Shown: positions 21,421 through 34,329, numbered from the stretch's first letter. The stretch: 64,000 bases of DNA from Phialophora verrucosa (GCA_002099365.1 MSED01000004.1:620001-684000), one strand, 5' to 3'. Translations and numbers: made by a program. Notes: generated from the sequence alone by a model not told the origin.

Positions 21421-22791
21421 GACACTTGATTGACAATCATACCCATATGACGCCCCCACCCCAAGTCACCGCGCGGCAGCTGAGTATTGGCTTGCAGATT
21501 TACCTCAAAGTAAGATCCGGCCAAGTCGATGCGTCCCAAATAGTGTATGCATCTACAGCAGCTTGAAGGACTCACAAACCTTGCGAGACTAGATGGCCTG
21601 GATTACCGTTCTCCGCACTGAACAGACCTTCGACCCGCACTTCGCATGCTCTGATCCTCTACCTCTTGCTCGGACCTCTGAAACTACGGTACTTCACTCA
21701 GGGGATGCCGACTCTACTATCCGCCGGTATTCATAGCAGTGAAACATCAAGTAGAGAATCGCGCACGCAGCAACATCCACTGCAAGACGAGAGTCGAAGA
21801 TCCTCACCAGCCCTTCCCGCCACTCCTCGAACCCAGTGCAAACCACAAAAAGGGTTGAGAAACTGCCAGGCGCGCGGCACAGCCTTGTCTCGCGATATAG
21901 ATTAAGCGAAGATTAATCTCCTGAGTCAAGACTGTAATGGGCGGTTCGAAAACTGACCTGCCTCCCTTCTCTGCCTGAATATCTGCTCGTCTGTTGAATT
22001 GGCGAATGGAAAGCAGTAGTATTGCATCTGGACGGGAATTATGCTTTGAGCACCGTCTCATGGCGTGACTCTTCATTGCGCACAGCCGATCAGGTAGAAT
22101 CTGGAAGCCGAACACCGCAATCTCACCAGAGCCCAAACCCCGACAGCGCAACTTGATGAGGGAACTGGCAGCGCAAGATCATACGGAGCACTTGTGTCAG
22201 CTATGATATTCACTATCTGTTACATCTCCCTGATCATCCTGGATGTTTGATCATGCTTTCGGAAAATACATGCTTGGTCTTTGTTCCCAACCCATTCACT
22301 CTTGCGGCAAGTCGGTCGTCAAGGACATGATATGATACACACCTAAACACCATGAGTGATGAACATGGATCTCCATAACGCTGATTTTTCTTGAAATTGC
22401 CGCCAACAAGGTGCGACTCCTGAACGCAGACACCCACACACGGCCGATGTCAGTTGAGAAGCGTGCGAATCCGATGGCAGATATGACACACTCCTTGTCG
22501 ATATTGACTAACACATACAGTTGAAAATTGTTCTCTGGTAACCCCGGGATGAATGTGGACCAGCCAAGAGTTGCAGGCCAAGAAGTGACACTGACTTCAA
22601 ACACCGGAGTGGGAGTCTCTGGGCCATCCTTAGCGTCAGTCATCGTCAGTATTCCAAGGTGCAGGGTAGGTCCCCTCTGCTGTAGCGACAGTCTTGTAGA
22701 ATACCTTCAGTTTGACAAAGATGACTAGTAAGTAGATGAGATATTGAAGTGCGATGTGAGTTCCGGCGTGAAGTTTCCCTCGAGTCTTGAC
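21421..22791. other. Convergent intergenic region
   Basis: About 1.4 kb between the stops of the Pex39-like gene (plus) and the PUF gene (minus). It should hold both terminators and 3' UTRs. ORFs of up to 115 codons occur on both strands without recognisable families. Confidence 0.45.
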
Positions 22792-25366
22792 TTAGCGGAA
22801 GCGAGGCCACTGGTTGCGTGGTTGGCCAGGAGCACCGAATGGGTTGACAACAGCACCAGGACCAGGACGAGTAACTTGGTTGGGATTGCAGCAGAGCATA
22901 GCAACTCGAGACCCGAACTTGGAACCACGAAGGGACACCATGTGCTTGCGAATGTGAATGGCCACCTGCTCACGCTGATGATGGTGAGTGTTCATCAAGA
23001 TCCACTGGATGAGATAGTTGCCGTACTGGTCGCCAGCAATGTCGATGAGTGGAATGCGTGGACGATCAGGGTGTGCCGTGGTGATGACTCCAAGATAGCG
23101 ATCCAAAAACTCCGGTCCACCAATCTTGAGGCACTTCTCAACCACCTTGGAAGCGAACTGGTCAATGCTGTAGCTGTAGGAGTTGGCCAAGATGTGATCA
23201 ATGACACGTCGTTTGTCAGGAGGAGAACCATGCTCGCACAAATGCTGGATGCACCAGTTACCGAATTGGCCATGGGCGATGAGGTCGATATTGGCAATGA
23301 CTTCCTCAATGGCAGGACGTTTTTCCTCTTCGATGCAGTTCTCGAAGATATTCTGGACAACCAAGCTTCCCGTCTCACCCAAAGCAACTTCATGCCACAT
23401 TCCGCGAAGTGCCTTATTGACTTCCAACATGATTTGAGGTGGCTCACCACTCCATCGGAGTTCAAAAAGCTTCTGCCAGACATGGCAAGCATAGCGGTGA
23501 ATAACCGTTTCGGGAATTCGGCGAAGCAGTTCTCGAACCATGTCAGCCTTGTGATCTTCCGGGACGGAATCGAAAGCCTTCTGGATGACGTGGCAGCCGA
23601 ATGGGTCCATGCTCAAGGATAGGACATTGCCGTGAATGGCATTAGCAATGGCAGCGACTTGATCTGGAGTACCATGCTCGAAGCAGCGCTGAACAAGGAA
23701 GTTGCCGAAGCGGTTGATCATGAGCGGATAGGCTTGGTTAACGATGGCTTCGACAATCTCGAATTTCTGCTCGGCGGTGCCAACCTTGAGTTTCTGTTGC
23801 AGGAAGATACTGGCCTGCTGGTCATTATTGCAGACAATCTTGTCAACAATGTATTTCCAGTCGCAGGACACAGTCTTGTCGAGAAGGCGACGGTAGTTCA
23901 TTGGCTCCAGCGGCGTGACATAGGTCTGAGCATTAACGCCGCCAGCTGAGAGTGGCCAACCAATGCCACCACTTTGAACACCGCCAGCAGCAAAGTCGGT
24001 AGCGGGGGTGATTGGGGTATTGAGTCCTCGCTGGTAGTTGTACTGACCAGGGAAACCAACCGGACTGATCGGTGGTGGTGTCAAAGTGGTACCACCGGGG
24101 GGATAGCTACCAAGCTGAGCCATAGGATCGGCAAGACCTGGATTGATTCTTAGCTGGGCACCATTGCGTCTCATGCCGAGATTCGAATTCATTCCCATCA
24201 TGTCACCGTTTGTTCTCATGTCATAACCAAGTGGACCAGTCGGGCCTGAGAAGTTGCGGTGCTGGAAGGCGGAGTCTGCTGGAGAGAAGGGGGCCCCGTA
24301 GACACCATTGTAGGCTTGCCCAGAGGCACGAGCATCACGAGGGTTGTTGTTCCAGGTCGGCCCAGTGGGATTGGCAGACAGCAGGTCGGTCATGGAGACT
24401 GAAGCGTTGTTCCAGATACCGCGGCCAGCACGAGGATAATCCTGGCGATGGTCTTCTTGACCCGCCCAAGCACCACCCGCACCAGCCTGTGAAGTGAAAG
24501 GTCGAGCAGAGGCATTGAATGCACTCTGAAGATGGCCGATGGTCGTCTCGGAGATGTCGGTGGTCGTACCAAAGTCAACTTCAGAAGGCGGACCCATGGC
24601 TTGATCGATGGTTTGCTTGAGGGTGCGGGTCTCAGCAAGCTCTTGTTCCTGGCGAGAAATGACCGATCTAGCCGCCTCAAGCTCTTGTTTGACACGCATC
24701 ATCTCCGCAACGTCAATCTTGTTGGCAGCTGCAGACTTGACAGTACCAGCCTTGTCGTGAGCTGGTGCAGTGGTGGCTCTGTGATTTTCAGTGTGGGTTT
24801 CGTTACGCAGTTCCTGCTCTTGCTTCTTCAAGGTCTTGCTCGAATCTTGGAGATTGTTCAGAAGTTTATCAAGATTGTTCAAGTCATCAGGTCTACGGGA
24901 TTTGGCCTCAGCAGGAGGAAGAGCAGTGGCACTCGGTTTGCGAGCATCGTTGAGCTTCAGGCGGGACAGAATGTCTTCCATGCCACCACTTCCCATGGTG
25001 TTTGACTCAGATGGTTTGGTGGTAACCTGAAGGAAAAGTAAGCCGGGGTAGATAAGAAGATGGAATAAGACACATTGCGTACCTTTTCCTTGTGTTTTGG
25101 AGGCTGGATATTGCTGAGCTTGTCGGTCTGCAAGATATTGTAGGAAGGACGGTTGCAGGTGGCAGGGTGAGAGTTCCCAGTCGCTGTCTGTGAATTCGCG
25201 TTAGTGCCAAATACGTAGTGAAGCTAGAAACAGGCAAACATACTGTGAGAGTGTTTGCCGCCGTGACCAAGACCTCATCACTCTCCTCTCTGACCTTGAC
25301 GGTCGTCGGGGTTGATTTGCGACTCATCTTGCCAGCTGGAGAACCAGTCGAGACAAGCGTGGCCAT
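22792..25366 (-). CDS. Pumilio/PUF-family RNA-binding protein
   Basis: PUF proteins bind 3' UTR motifs and repress or localise mRNAs. Three exons fit: 25366-25244, 25187-25083 and 25026-22792, giving 820 aa; both introns are 56 nt and phase 0. The N-terminal third includes a short coiled-coil-like stretch (ELEAARSVISRQEQEL) and a Gly/Asn/Pro-rich region. PUF repeats occupy about the last 350 residues. Repeat cores read RFGNFLVQRC, PFGCHVIQKA, YACHVWQKLF, TGSLVVQNIF, QFGNWCIQHL, QFASKVVEKC and QYGNYLIQWI, with an eighth ending GSKFGSRVAM. The tail ends PRNQWPRFR. The starting ATG lies upstream of MGSGGMEDIL and is supported by two in-frame splice joins. The family is secure; the orthologue among yeast Puf proteins is not. 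Confidence 0.92.
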
Positions 25367-25873
25367 GTGGGTTTTGCCAAAAGAGTCGTGGTGGACTGAG
25401 TTCCTACAACATGCAAGAATATCCAGGGCAATAGATCAAGGAAAGAGAGAAAGAGAAGCACCGTCAAGGCGATGAGAGTGACAAGAAATTGTCTGCGAAA
25501 TGAGGAAGCCGTTCGAGATGTCGAGGTGGAAAAGGGCGGGAGAAGAGGTGGAGGACGAAATGAGAGAATCAGACTGATTGAGGAAGAGAAGACAGCGGAG
25601 GGTGGCAGTTGCTGGCGGAACGTGTCAGTGAAGCGAGGAAGTCGCCAAGAACAGACTGAGGGAGGCACTCTCCTTGTTGCAAGCTAGCTGTGCTCAATCC
25701 TCAGTCATTATGGGTGCGGGCGCGCCTTGACATTCATTTCCGGACAGAAGGAGCAACAAAGCGTGACCAACTCACCAATGGACCTGAACCCGGTGCCTGA
25801 GAGGCTCAGCACTATCACCTTCGCCTCAAGTCCCTTCAGGAAGACCCAGTACTTATCGACTCCTTTGGATCTA
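25367..25873. promoter_or_regulatory. Promoter/5' UTR region of the PUF gene
   Basis: About 500 bp between the PUF start and the stop of the next minus-strand gene. It contains a long purine-rich (plus) / pyrimidine-rich (minus) tract at about 25430-25600, a common promoter or 5' UTR feature in filamentous fungi. No specific element is assigned. Confidence 0.45.
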
Positions 25874-28591
25874 CTACGGGAGATATGAGGCAGCAGATAT
25901 CTTCCAGTCGTGGTCGAAGAACCCCATCGCTAAGGCGCCTCCAGCCCCCTTCCACCTTGCCCGGTTGCTCAAGATCACGAAGTCGGGTACGCCAGCTCCA
26001 GTAATTGTTGGTATCAGCCTGGCAGCCTGTCGCAAGCCAACGTCGTCGTAGCCCCACACGACAAGCTCCAGCTTCTCGTCAGGAAGAGGACGAAGCCAGA
26101 CTCCGCCCATGCCTGCTGCTAATGGGACGGATATGACCATACGATCTCTTGTGGTGAGTGTTATGCATCCATTGGCGATCTGGATTGGGAAGTGGGCGAG
26201 GCGCGCTTCGGGCACAGAAACCCCCGAGCAAATAGTGACGACGTTGCCTCCTTTCATCAACGCTTCTTCGTACCCGGCGAAGGCGACAATGTTCGTGTCA
26301 GCGCCGAAATACTGCAGAAAGTTTCGACTGGTCTGTACCGCCATGGCTAGGGTGTCATTGGAGCCGAAGACAACTTCAAAGGGACCAATGCTCCGCAAAA
26401 TGGCATCAAGAGGGCCTCGTTGGCGCCCATATCTCGTATCCAATGTTTTCCAGACGAGAGCAACCTCAAGACCCCAGACACCGGCCTCATCCCTCACAAA
26501 CGATGTCTCCTCAGTGCCAATTCCGAACGGATGCGGCAGGTCATCAACCAAGATCTTGTTCGGAGCATTGGTAAGCTGCACGCTTGAATCCAGATGAAAG
26601 CGATGGATGTTTTCTGTGCGCAGATGCCAATAGAGGTGCGACGAGTTGACACTCACCGAAACCACTACCTTCCCCAGCCTCTCGGGCGTCGATAGTTGGT
26701 CGACAACAATACCGTACTTGGAGCCCATGTCATGCGAGTTGGGGATAACAAAGGTGAAGCTGCTTGGCGCTGTGATATTGCACTTAGAGGAGCTTAAGTG
26801 CTCCTGGTAGAAGTTGATCATGGGTTCTGTGGTCATGGTTCCATCAAACCAATGTCCCTCATCTAACATCTCCAAGTACTGTGCGTCCTGTCCTGTCTGG
26901 GCAAGCAAAGTATCCATGAGGCGAGAATGATAGGCTGGTACATTGTCATCTGCCGACCCGTGCTGCTGAAGTACGGGAATGCCGACCAGATTCTCTACCA
27001 GGAGTTCGTGGCGAAAGCTTGCTCTCGAGCTGTGAAGAAGGGCGGTTTGAAGAGGGTCTGCTTCGTTCCACATCACATATGGGACATAGTTCTCGATCGA
27101 AGTATATCCCGACGCAGCAACCACCCCGAGAGCTCGGTCGGGCTGATGAGAAGCATAAAACCAAGTTCCTTGACCGCCGTTCGAGTGGCCAGCAACCAGA
27201 ATTCTGTTGGTGTGGACACCTGGTCCTTCCCAACCATTATTCTCGATCCAATTCGGAATGGCTGACACTCCAGCTTGAGCGTCAGCGAAGCCCCAGGTAT
27301 GCCAATCATCACTGCTCCACGGGCTCATGCCGGTCGGGGTAATGATCCAAGCCGGAAGATCGGGAGCACCATCGAACATGTGGCGAGCCAAAGAGCCACC
27401 GGCTTCAACCCCTGCTCCGTGGAGATTCAGCAGCACTGCCGCCTCATGACTTGAGGCTGCAGGCACAGACGGCGGCCTTAACGTTGCATAAGAGACAGCA
27501 CCACTCGGATGGAGGAAGGTGATCTTCTGCAACGACGATGCGTTCGTATGCTCCAATGAGACTGTGAACTTGAGTTCATGCATTCCAGAGCCGTGTGTCG
27601 AGTACTTCATCTCAAAGTATAGGAAGTTGTCGAGCTTCTGAGCAACATCAAACGTCATCTTCAACGGTCTTGACTGACCGGGAGCGAGTGTTATCTCCTG
27701 GTACATGACCCCCACGATATTTTCTTTCGAGACTGCGGTCAATTGGCGGACGGTTAGCCAAACACCGTCTTGATTTCTGACGGTGACACTACCGTAGCTG
27801 CTGCAGAGTCGTCCCTCAATTACATCAGGTAAAACCATACCATCCGCGAGGATAGCGAGGGTGCTTGAAACGGCTTGTGTACGCAAGGTCGACTGCACAG
27901 TTGGAGGGTGTATACCGCCCATCGAACGGACTTCTCGGACAAGACGAATGCTGAGGTCGGTTGATCCAGGTTGAAGGTCCACCACAATAGGAGCTCTACG
28001 AAAGCCAAAGAAATCTCCACCGAAAACGTGCACGTTGCCGATCCATAGCTCCACAATGTTGTCGGTGAAAAACGTAACCGTTTGGTTGTTGGGGCCGTGG
28101 TTCACGATTCCTCCTTTCAGCCATGCCTGATACTGGAATGCTGACCAGCCATAGATCTTCTGCGCAAAGTCCCAGTCCACATGGTCAAAGCCGAGATCGA
28201 AGTCAACAGAGCTACCGTTCTGTGCAGTTGAAGTCTTGCAAGTCACTCGCTGCCATCGCACTGTGGCGTTTCTGGTCAACGGACTGCGGAAGCCGGTCTC
28301 TGCATCCACTTTGATCTGCTGGATCCCTCCATGGTATTCGACGGGATCAGCTCCCCAGACAACTTCTGACCTGCAGTCAATGACCTGGGCAGTGTTTCAG
28401 GGTTGGCCATGCGCACCTCGAGTTCCGATTCTGAAGGGGCCGAGCACATCCCACTCAGAGAGGATTGTTATCGGCCCATGAGTAGCCGTGCCTGGCGCTG
28501 AGAGGATATGCTCAGCAGATTGGGTAGAATTGCACGTCGCAAATTGAAACAACGTGGCCAGCAAGGGCCTGAAGAAGCTACCATGTCTCAT
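25874..28591 (-). CDS. Secreted alpha/beta hydrolase, prolyl-oligopeptidase-like
   Basis: Exons 28591-28417 and 28365-25874 give 888 aa; the 51-nt intron uses GTGCGC and an acceptor GTCAG that restores frame into EVVWGADPVEYHGG. The N-terminus MRHGSFFRPLLATLFQFATC looks like a signal peptide. Residues about 50-350 are beta-rich and glycosylatable (many NxS/T). The hydrolase core carries LLNLHGAG (oxyanion region) and GHSNGGQG with candidate nucleophile Ser453. GSADDNVP offers Asp531 or Asp532 and DEGHWFDG offers His563. The pattern suggests peptidase S9 or a related esterase. A C-terminal region of about 300 residues has no recognised domain. It diverges from the SLY41-like gene. The substrate is unknown. 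Confidence 0.75.
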
Positions 28592-29001
28592 TCTCCTACA
28601 TGCTGCTGGATTGTCCACGGTCAGGTCGAGGCTGGAAAATGACGAATAGTATCAAACAAAGGCACTACGGAGACGCAAAAGGACCTGGCAGCGACACTCT
28701 AAATTAGCCGAAGATAAGCATTGCGTTATCAGTCGCTGGAGCCGCGCAATGCCTGCACGGACTTGCGACGTGCATTTGCCCGATGCAACCCATGCTTGTC
28801 TGAGATTGAACATGGTTTGAATGCATCATGAACTCCCAGATCTGCAGACTTCACTGACAAGCACGTCGCCACAACCATTTCCTTTACCCCCGACCAGATG
28901 GCGAGAATGACAAAGACACCTTGAAGTGAAACCCCGGCAGCTGTAACAGCATGATAGGGTGCACCTAAACTTACCACAATCCCTTTGACGCTACCACGAA
29001 C
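28592..29001. promoter_or_regulatory. Divergent promoter region, hydrolase and SLY41-like gene
   Basis: A 410-bp interval between outward-facing start codons. A minus-strand ORF overlapping it runs antisense into the next gene and is treated as a shadow. No specific sites were recognised. Confidence 0.4.
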
Positions 29002-30684
29002 ATGACCACCACCATGACCCAGACTCCTGAACCTCGGACATTTCATAGATCGGTATCGCCATACAAGGGCGCAACAGACACCCAGACTAGCCATGAGAGA
29101 TTTCCTTCTTTCGATCACAGCACCCCTCCGAACTTCCCCATCAACACCAACATCGTCGCAGAAAGTCCGCAAGAGCTCACCCCGGGACCGGTTCCGAATG
29201 GCGAGTTGAGATGGCCTCCAAGGAAAATGAGCCAGAGAATGCGTGATGCCCGACCTGGGGGAGTATACGCACACCGACACAAACGCAGCGTCAGCGATGC
29301 GCTGCACAGATTGCGGACTAGGCAGGGAAGTGTTAGTGAGAGTGCGCAGGAGCTTGCGGAGGCTCTCAAAGCCCCCATATCATACAAGTTGATTGTGAGT
29401 AACTGCAATCCGGAGTTCATGCGACGCTGCTGACACGGGGAACAGGCTCTATGCATTGTCTGGTACATGACCTCCGCATTAACCAACACGTCGTCCAAAT
29501 CGATCTTGAACGCCTTTCCGAAACCCGCCACCCTCACAATTATTCAATTCGCCTCAGTGTTCATCTGGTGCCTCGTATTGACAAGCCTGGCATCCGTCTT
29601 CCCCTCGCTGAAGAGATCGGTGCCTGCCCTCAAGAATGGTCTCCGGAAGCCGTCATGGGATGTCGCGTACACTGCGTTTCCGCTTTCGATTTTCCAACTG
29701 CTCGGCCACCTTTTGAGCTCGTACGCTACGTCAAAAATACCAGTGTCATTGGTACATACTATCAAAGGACTGTCACCTTTGTTCACCGTGCTGGCGTATC
29801 GACTTGTGTTTCGGATTCGCTATAGACGCGCAACCTACTTGTCGCTGATTCCGCTTACTTTCGGAGTGATGTTGGCATGTTCAACCGACCTTTCCACGAA
29901 CTTCTGGGGGATCAGTGCCTCTCTGGTGGCCGCCATTGTCTTTGTGACCCAGAACATTTTCTCCAAGAAGTTGTTCACTGAATCAGCTCGGGCGGAGGCA
30001 GAAGGCCAAACTCATCTTCCTCGCAAATTGGACAAGCTGAATCTACTGTGCTACTGCTCGGTTGGGGCCTTTGTGTTTTCGGCGCCCGTATGGATATACA
30101 CGGAAGGGTTCGAGATCTTGCAGGACCTATGGAAGGATGCATCGATTGATCTTGTCGAGAAGAAAGGCACACTGGATCACGGCCAACTGGCGGTGGAGTT
30201 TGTTTTTAATGGCGTCTTCCATTTCTTCCAAAACATCATGGCTTTTGTTCTCCTTTCGATGCTGTCTCCAGTATCGTACTCTGTGGCGTCTCTGATCAAA
30301 AGAGTGTGGGTTATTGTGGTCGCCGTGGTCTGGTTCCGGAGCTCCACCACTTCGATCCAGTTGGTCGGTATTGCCTTGACTTGTTTTGGTCTCTACCTGT
30401 ACGACCGAACGAGCATGGAGGACGCAGCCGAGAGAAGGACCAAAGCGGATCACTTCCGGCACAAGCACACGCCGTTGCTGCCTGTTATGGAAGCCAAAAC
30501 CCCAGGCATCCATGACAGGGCCGGTATTCACGACGATCACATGAGCGACATATCGGATTCGCATCCTAAGAGGGACGATAGCCGAAGTCGCCAATACGAG
30601 TCGAGCTTGAACCCTGGCTGGCTGCCTCCGGGAACAAGACAAGAGAGTACGTGGGCGATAGGGGAAAAGCCTGAAAAGCAATGA
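29002..30684 (+). CDS. SLY41: Triose-phosphate-transporter-family protein, Sly41-like
   Basis: Exons 29002-29394 and 29446-30684 give 543 aa; the 51-nt intron (GTGAGT...AACAG, phase 0) joins APISYKLI to ALCIVWYMTSALTNTSSKSI. A hydrophilic N-terminus of about 125 residues is followed by about ten membrane segments. They include TLTIIQFASVFIWCLVLTSL, FPLSIFQLLGHLLSSYATSK, VSLVHTIKGLSPLFTVLAY and SYSVASLIKRVWVIVVAVVW. KGLSPLFTV and the SLIKR motif are typical of the TPT/drug-metabolite transporter superfamily. Yeast Sly41 is an ER/Golgi member linked to ER-Golgi traffic and to phosphorylated solute transport. The C-terminal 90 residues are a charged cytosolic tail. Family secure; the transported solute is not known from sequence. 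Confidence 0.88.
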
Positions 30685-31287
30685 AAATAGATCAATGTAC
30701 GATTAGCACAATGACACAGCGATGGTGTTGGGAGTCGGAACGTGTGTGACAGAATCACCCAGATATTTCGGGCGAGGCACATCTGGAGCCATCGTGATAG
30801 ATAAAAACGGGCGGAATGTTTGTCTAAGCCATTCCGGCGGACAAGGACATAATCAGAACAAGGCTTATGCATCAACCCTTGGTTATTGTGTTTATGTAGC
30901 GACCGTCGGTAAGGAACTGAAGCCTCATTGAAATTTTGCAATTCCTAGCACGCTCCAGCTACGGCGCGATGACACTGTGTCTGCTCTGGGATCACGTAGC
31001 AGAGGAGAAAGAGATTTCAAACGTAACCCTGGCTCCTACAATAATCATGTCCACGAAATGAGTTAAGAAAAGAAGAAGAAGAAAAGTGAAAGCAAAGCCG
31101 AAGCGACGGAAAATTGATATGCAAGTTCAAATGACAGGAACTGCACGTTACCTAAACAGGGATAGTGACATTAGGATGAGCCGGAAGGGCAGTGGCTTGG
31201 TAGCCGCGAAGATGCTGAGTACGAAACAGCGTCTACGTCGTCCTTCTTCTTTACCTTGCGGCCCAGCATCGGGAGAAGAATTGCAAG
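30685..31287. promoter_or_regulatory. Intergenic region upstream of CDC50
   Basis: About 600 bp between the SLY41-like stop and the CDC50 start, same orientation. It includes an A/G-rich tract near 31066-31090. The region should hold the upstream terminator and CDC50 promoter; nothing specific is seen. Confidence 0.4.
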
Positions 31288-32793
31288 ATGTCGCGGACAG
31301 ATTTGCAACACACGGACTCGATACAAGAGGAAGATCCTCACAACGAGGAGAAGAAGAAACAGAAGAGCAGGCGCCCTGCGAGTATGGCCCCCTGCGACCG
31401 ATACCCCCCAGGCGCCATGTTGCTGACGGAGCGTCTGTACAGACACCGCATTTCGACAACAACGGTTGAAAGCATGGCAGTGAGCACCGTCCATACCTTT
31501 GAAGACTCCTACACTGTACTGACTCTTCAGACCGATTCTCACCCCTAAGACCGTCCTCCCCATCTTCTTTGCAGTCGGCATCATCTTCGCCCCGATTGGC
31601 GGCCTCCTACTCTGGGCCAGTGCAGGTGTCAGTGAGCCGACGGAGAAGACAAAACGATGATGGTGCTAAGATTTCTATTCAGATCCAAGAACTTAGAATC
31701 GATTACACCGATTGCAATACCACTGCGACCAACCAATTCACTCAGATCCCCGAGTCCAAAGTGCACTCGTCCTTCAAGAGCTCCAATAGTACAGTGAGAC
31801 CGCAGTGGAAGAGAACGCTCAATACCACCACGCCGCCATGGAGCGTCACCATTCCCAACACACCAGTCTGTACTTTACAGTTTGACATCCCGAACGATAT
31901 CGGACCGCCCGTCTACCTCTACTACCGTCTCACGAACTTCTACCAAAACCACCGAAGATATGTCAAGTCTCTTGATACGGATCAGCTCAAAGGCGACTTT
32001 ATTAGCAATCATACCATCCATGACAGCGCCTGCAATCCCATAAAGACGAACGACGAAGGCAAGGCCTACTACCCATGCGGTCTCATTGCAAACTCCATCT
32101 TCAACGACACACTAAATTCTCCTCGACTGGTCAACGCAGCAGGCAATGAACCAGCGCAGCCATATCGCATGACCAACCGAAGCATCGCCTGGGGTTCTGA
32201 CGCGTCTCTCTACAAGAGAACGAAATACACCAATTTCGATGTGGCGCCACCCCCGAACTGGATCAAGCGATACCCCGACGGTTATACTCCCCAAAATCCT
32301 ATTCCGGATCTATCCCAGTATGAGGAGTTCCAAGTTTGGATGAGGACAGCCGGTCTGCCTACGTTCAGCAAGCTGGCTCTACGGAACGACAATGAGACTA
32401 TGACTGCCGGAATCTACCAGATGGAGATCTATGACTGTACGTTTAGAATGGCGCAAGCAATTCGGAATTCGGTTGGTGCTAACCATGGGTAGTCTTCCCG
32501 GTCAAGGTCTATGACGGCACGAAGAGTATCTTGATCTCGACGCGATCAGTAGTGGGTGGAAAGAACTCATTCTTGGGCATTGCTTACGTCGCCATCGGCG
32601 GGTTGTGCATTGTTCTCGGTGCACTGTTCACTGTTGCGCATCTGATCAGACCGAGGTGGGTCTCGCTACACCTCTGAATTTGCATCTACTCACTCTGTCC
32701 AGGAAACTCGGCGACCATACCTATCTTTCTTGGAATAACGCCGCTCCGGCTACCGGCATTCTTGCTTCTGGTCGCGACATCAGAGGGCAATGA
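31288..32793 (+). CDS. CDC50: CDC50/LEM3-family P4-ATPase flippase subunit
   Basis: Cdc50 proteins are beta subunits needed for ER exit and activity of phospholipid flippases. Six exons join in frame: 31288-31381, 31443-31479, 31531-31627, 31683-32436, 32493-32655 and 32703-32793, giving 411 aa. The first membrane helix is PKTVLPIFFAVGIIFAPIGG. The luminal domain has PVYLYYRLTNFYQNHRRYVK, CNPIKTNDEGKAYYPCGLIA, ANSIFNDT and NWIKRYPDGYT, all conserved in the family. The second helix is GIAYVAIGGLCIVLGALFTV. The third intron is the least certain: only donor GTCAGT gives a phase that continues into IQELRIDYTDC. The 37-nt second exon encodes TAFRQQRLKAW, a conserved cytosolic motif. Identity is secure. 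Confidence 0.93.
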
Positions 32794-33159
32794 ACAGCGC
32801 GGACAAGATTGAATGATTTCTCTTATGCTAACGATATAAGGTTCTTGTTTTGTTGTTGGGGAGCCGGCGTTTATGAATCAGAGAGGCTGCACTGGGTCAC
32901 GGAATATACTCTCAACAGGAAAATACAGCAAATGCTTCCGCTGCCCTTTCCGAATGTTTCAGTTCCTATACTGGTGCAAAATCACGTGGGAAGGAACACC
33001 AGACCGAAACACAGTCCACATTCCAGCTTGTTGGGCATGTCGACTATGTTGATGATCCGTGCTTTCGAACATGCCCTTTCCTTTCGCTGATACCGACTTT
33101 CTAATCCGATTTCTTTTCTACCACGGCAGCGATTACTTCCGTGTTTGCCTCTGGTGAAC
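32794..33159. promoter_or_regulatory. Intergenic region upstream of the M43 protease
   Basis: A 366-bp interval between co-oriented genes, presumably CDC50 terminator plus protease promoter. No open frame or motif of note. Confidence 0.4.
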
Positions 33160-34329
33160 ATGTTTTCCTCATGCCGGGATACATCCTTTCATGCTCTACT
33201 ACTATTTACCCTCCTCCTGACCTCTTTTCCTAACAGCTTCGCACAAATCCCACAGTACCGCCCCATTAGGAGATCTTGCGGCGCGCCTCCGCCGACAGAC
33301 GACCTACTCGCAACGCATCAATTTCTCCAAGAAAACGAACCTCTAGAAAATGAGCTGTGGAACATCGCGTCCATTGAGTATCGGCACACCTCAAGCATCT
33401 CACGACGTCAAGCCCTTACCCCACTTTTCATCATCGACACCTACATGCACATCGTCTCTGATACCGCGTCATCCTCCCCTGGCAGTCCCAACTATATAAC
33501 CGACAGCATGATCCAAGACCAGTTTGAATATCTCGCGCGAGCATACACCAACGCCAGTATCGGGTACCGGCTAGCTGGTGTAACGAGGGTCACCAACGAT
33601 GTATGGGCATCCAACGGCGATGATCTCGCGATGAAACGGGCGCTCCGACAGGGAACGTACACCAGTTTGAACATTTATTATCAGTCTCTCCTGCAAGCCG
33701 GGGCGAACACGCCTGGCGTGCCTGCTGGATCCACCTTGCTTGGATTCTGCTCTCTCCCCTCAGAAGGTGTCACAACGTCAACTCCATTGGAAGAATACAT
33801 TGTCGATGGCTGCAATGTGCTCAGCGGAACCATGCCGGGAGGGAACATGCAAGGATATAATCTCGGCGGTACCACAGCGCATGAAGTCGGCCACTGGAAC
33901 GGGCTCTTGCATCCATTTACTGGGAATAGTTGTGACCAAGGGGATTGGGGCGATTACGTCGCCGATACGCCGCAAGAGATGACGAGTACGAGTAAGTGTC
34001 ACCCCGCTCGCTTCCTGTGGCATATATTTTTCTTTGGCATAGCTCTACGGGGATTTGGGGACGTCGCGGTTACTGAATGCTGACGAGAGTGATGTTCAGA
34101 TGGCTGTCCCGCCTACAAAGACTCGTGCCCCAACTCCGGCATATCCGCGAACTCGTACACCGGGCTAGCAAGCCAGGGCAACAATCCCTTTGGTCCCCAG
34201 GGATATTCGGGCCCTGACCCGATCCACAACTTCATGGACTACTCTACCGATGCGTGCTACGAGGGCTTCACCGCCGGGCAAGGGGCGCGGATGTTGAATG
34301 TCTGGAATATATATCGGGCGGGACGGTGA
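33160..34329 (+). CDS. Secreted zinc metalloprotease, peptidase M43 (pappalysin-like)
   Basis: Exons 33160-33991 and 34100-34329 give 353 aa. The ATG at 33160 opens a signal peptide (hydrophobic FHALLLFTLLLTSFPNSFA). The zinc site is HEVGHWNGLLH, with His241, Glu242, His245 and His251 in the HExxHxxGxxH metzincin pattern. The second exon supplies the Met-turn FMDYSTDAC, as expected for M43. Cys residues near the C-terminus likely form disulfides (NGCPAYKDSCPNSG). The protein should be extracellular and act on external proteins; substrates are unknown. The 108-nt intron (GTAAGT...TTCAG) splits the catalytic domain between zinc site and Met-turn. Family is secure. Confidence 0.92.

Noticed and set aside
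28729..29307. 192-codon minus-strand ORF
   Set aside because: Antisense to the first exon of the SLY41-like gene, which has strong family support.
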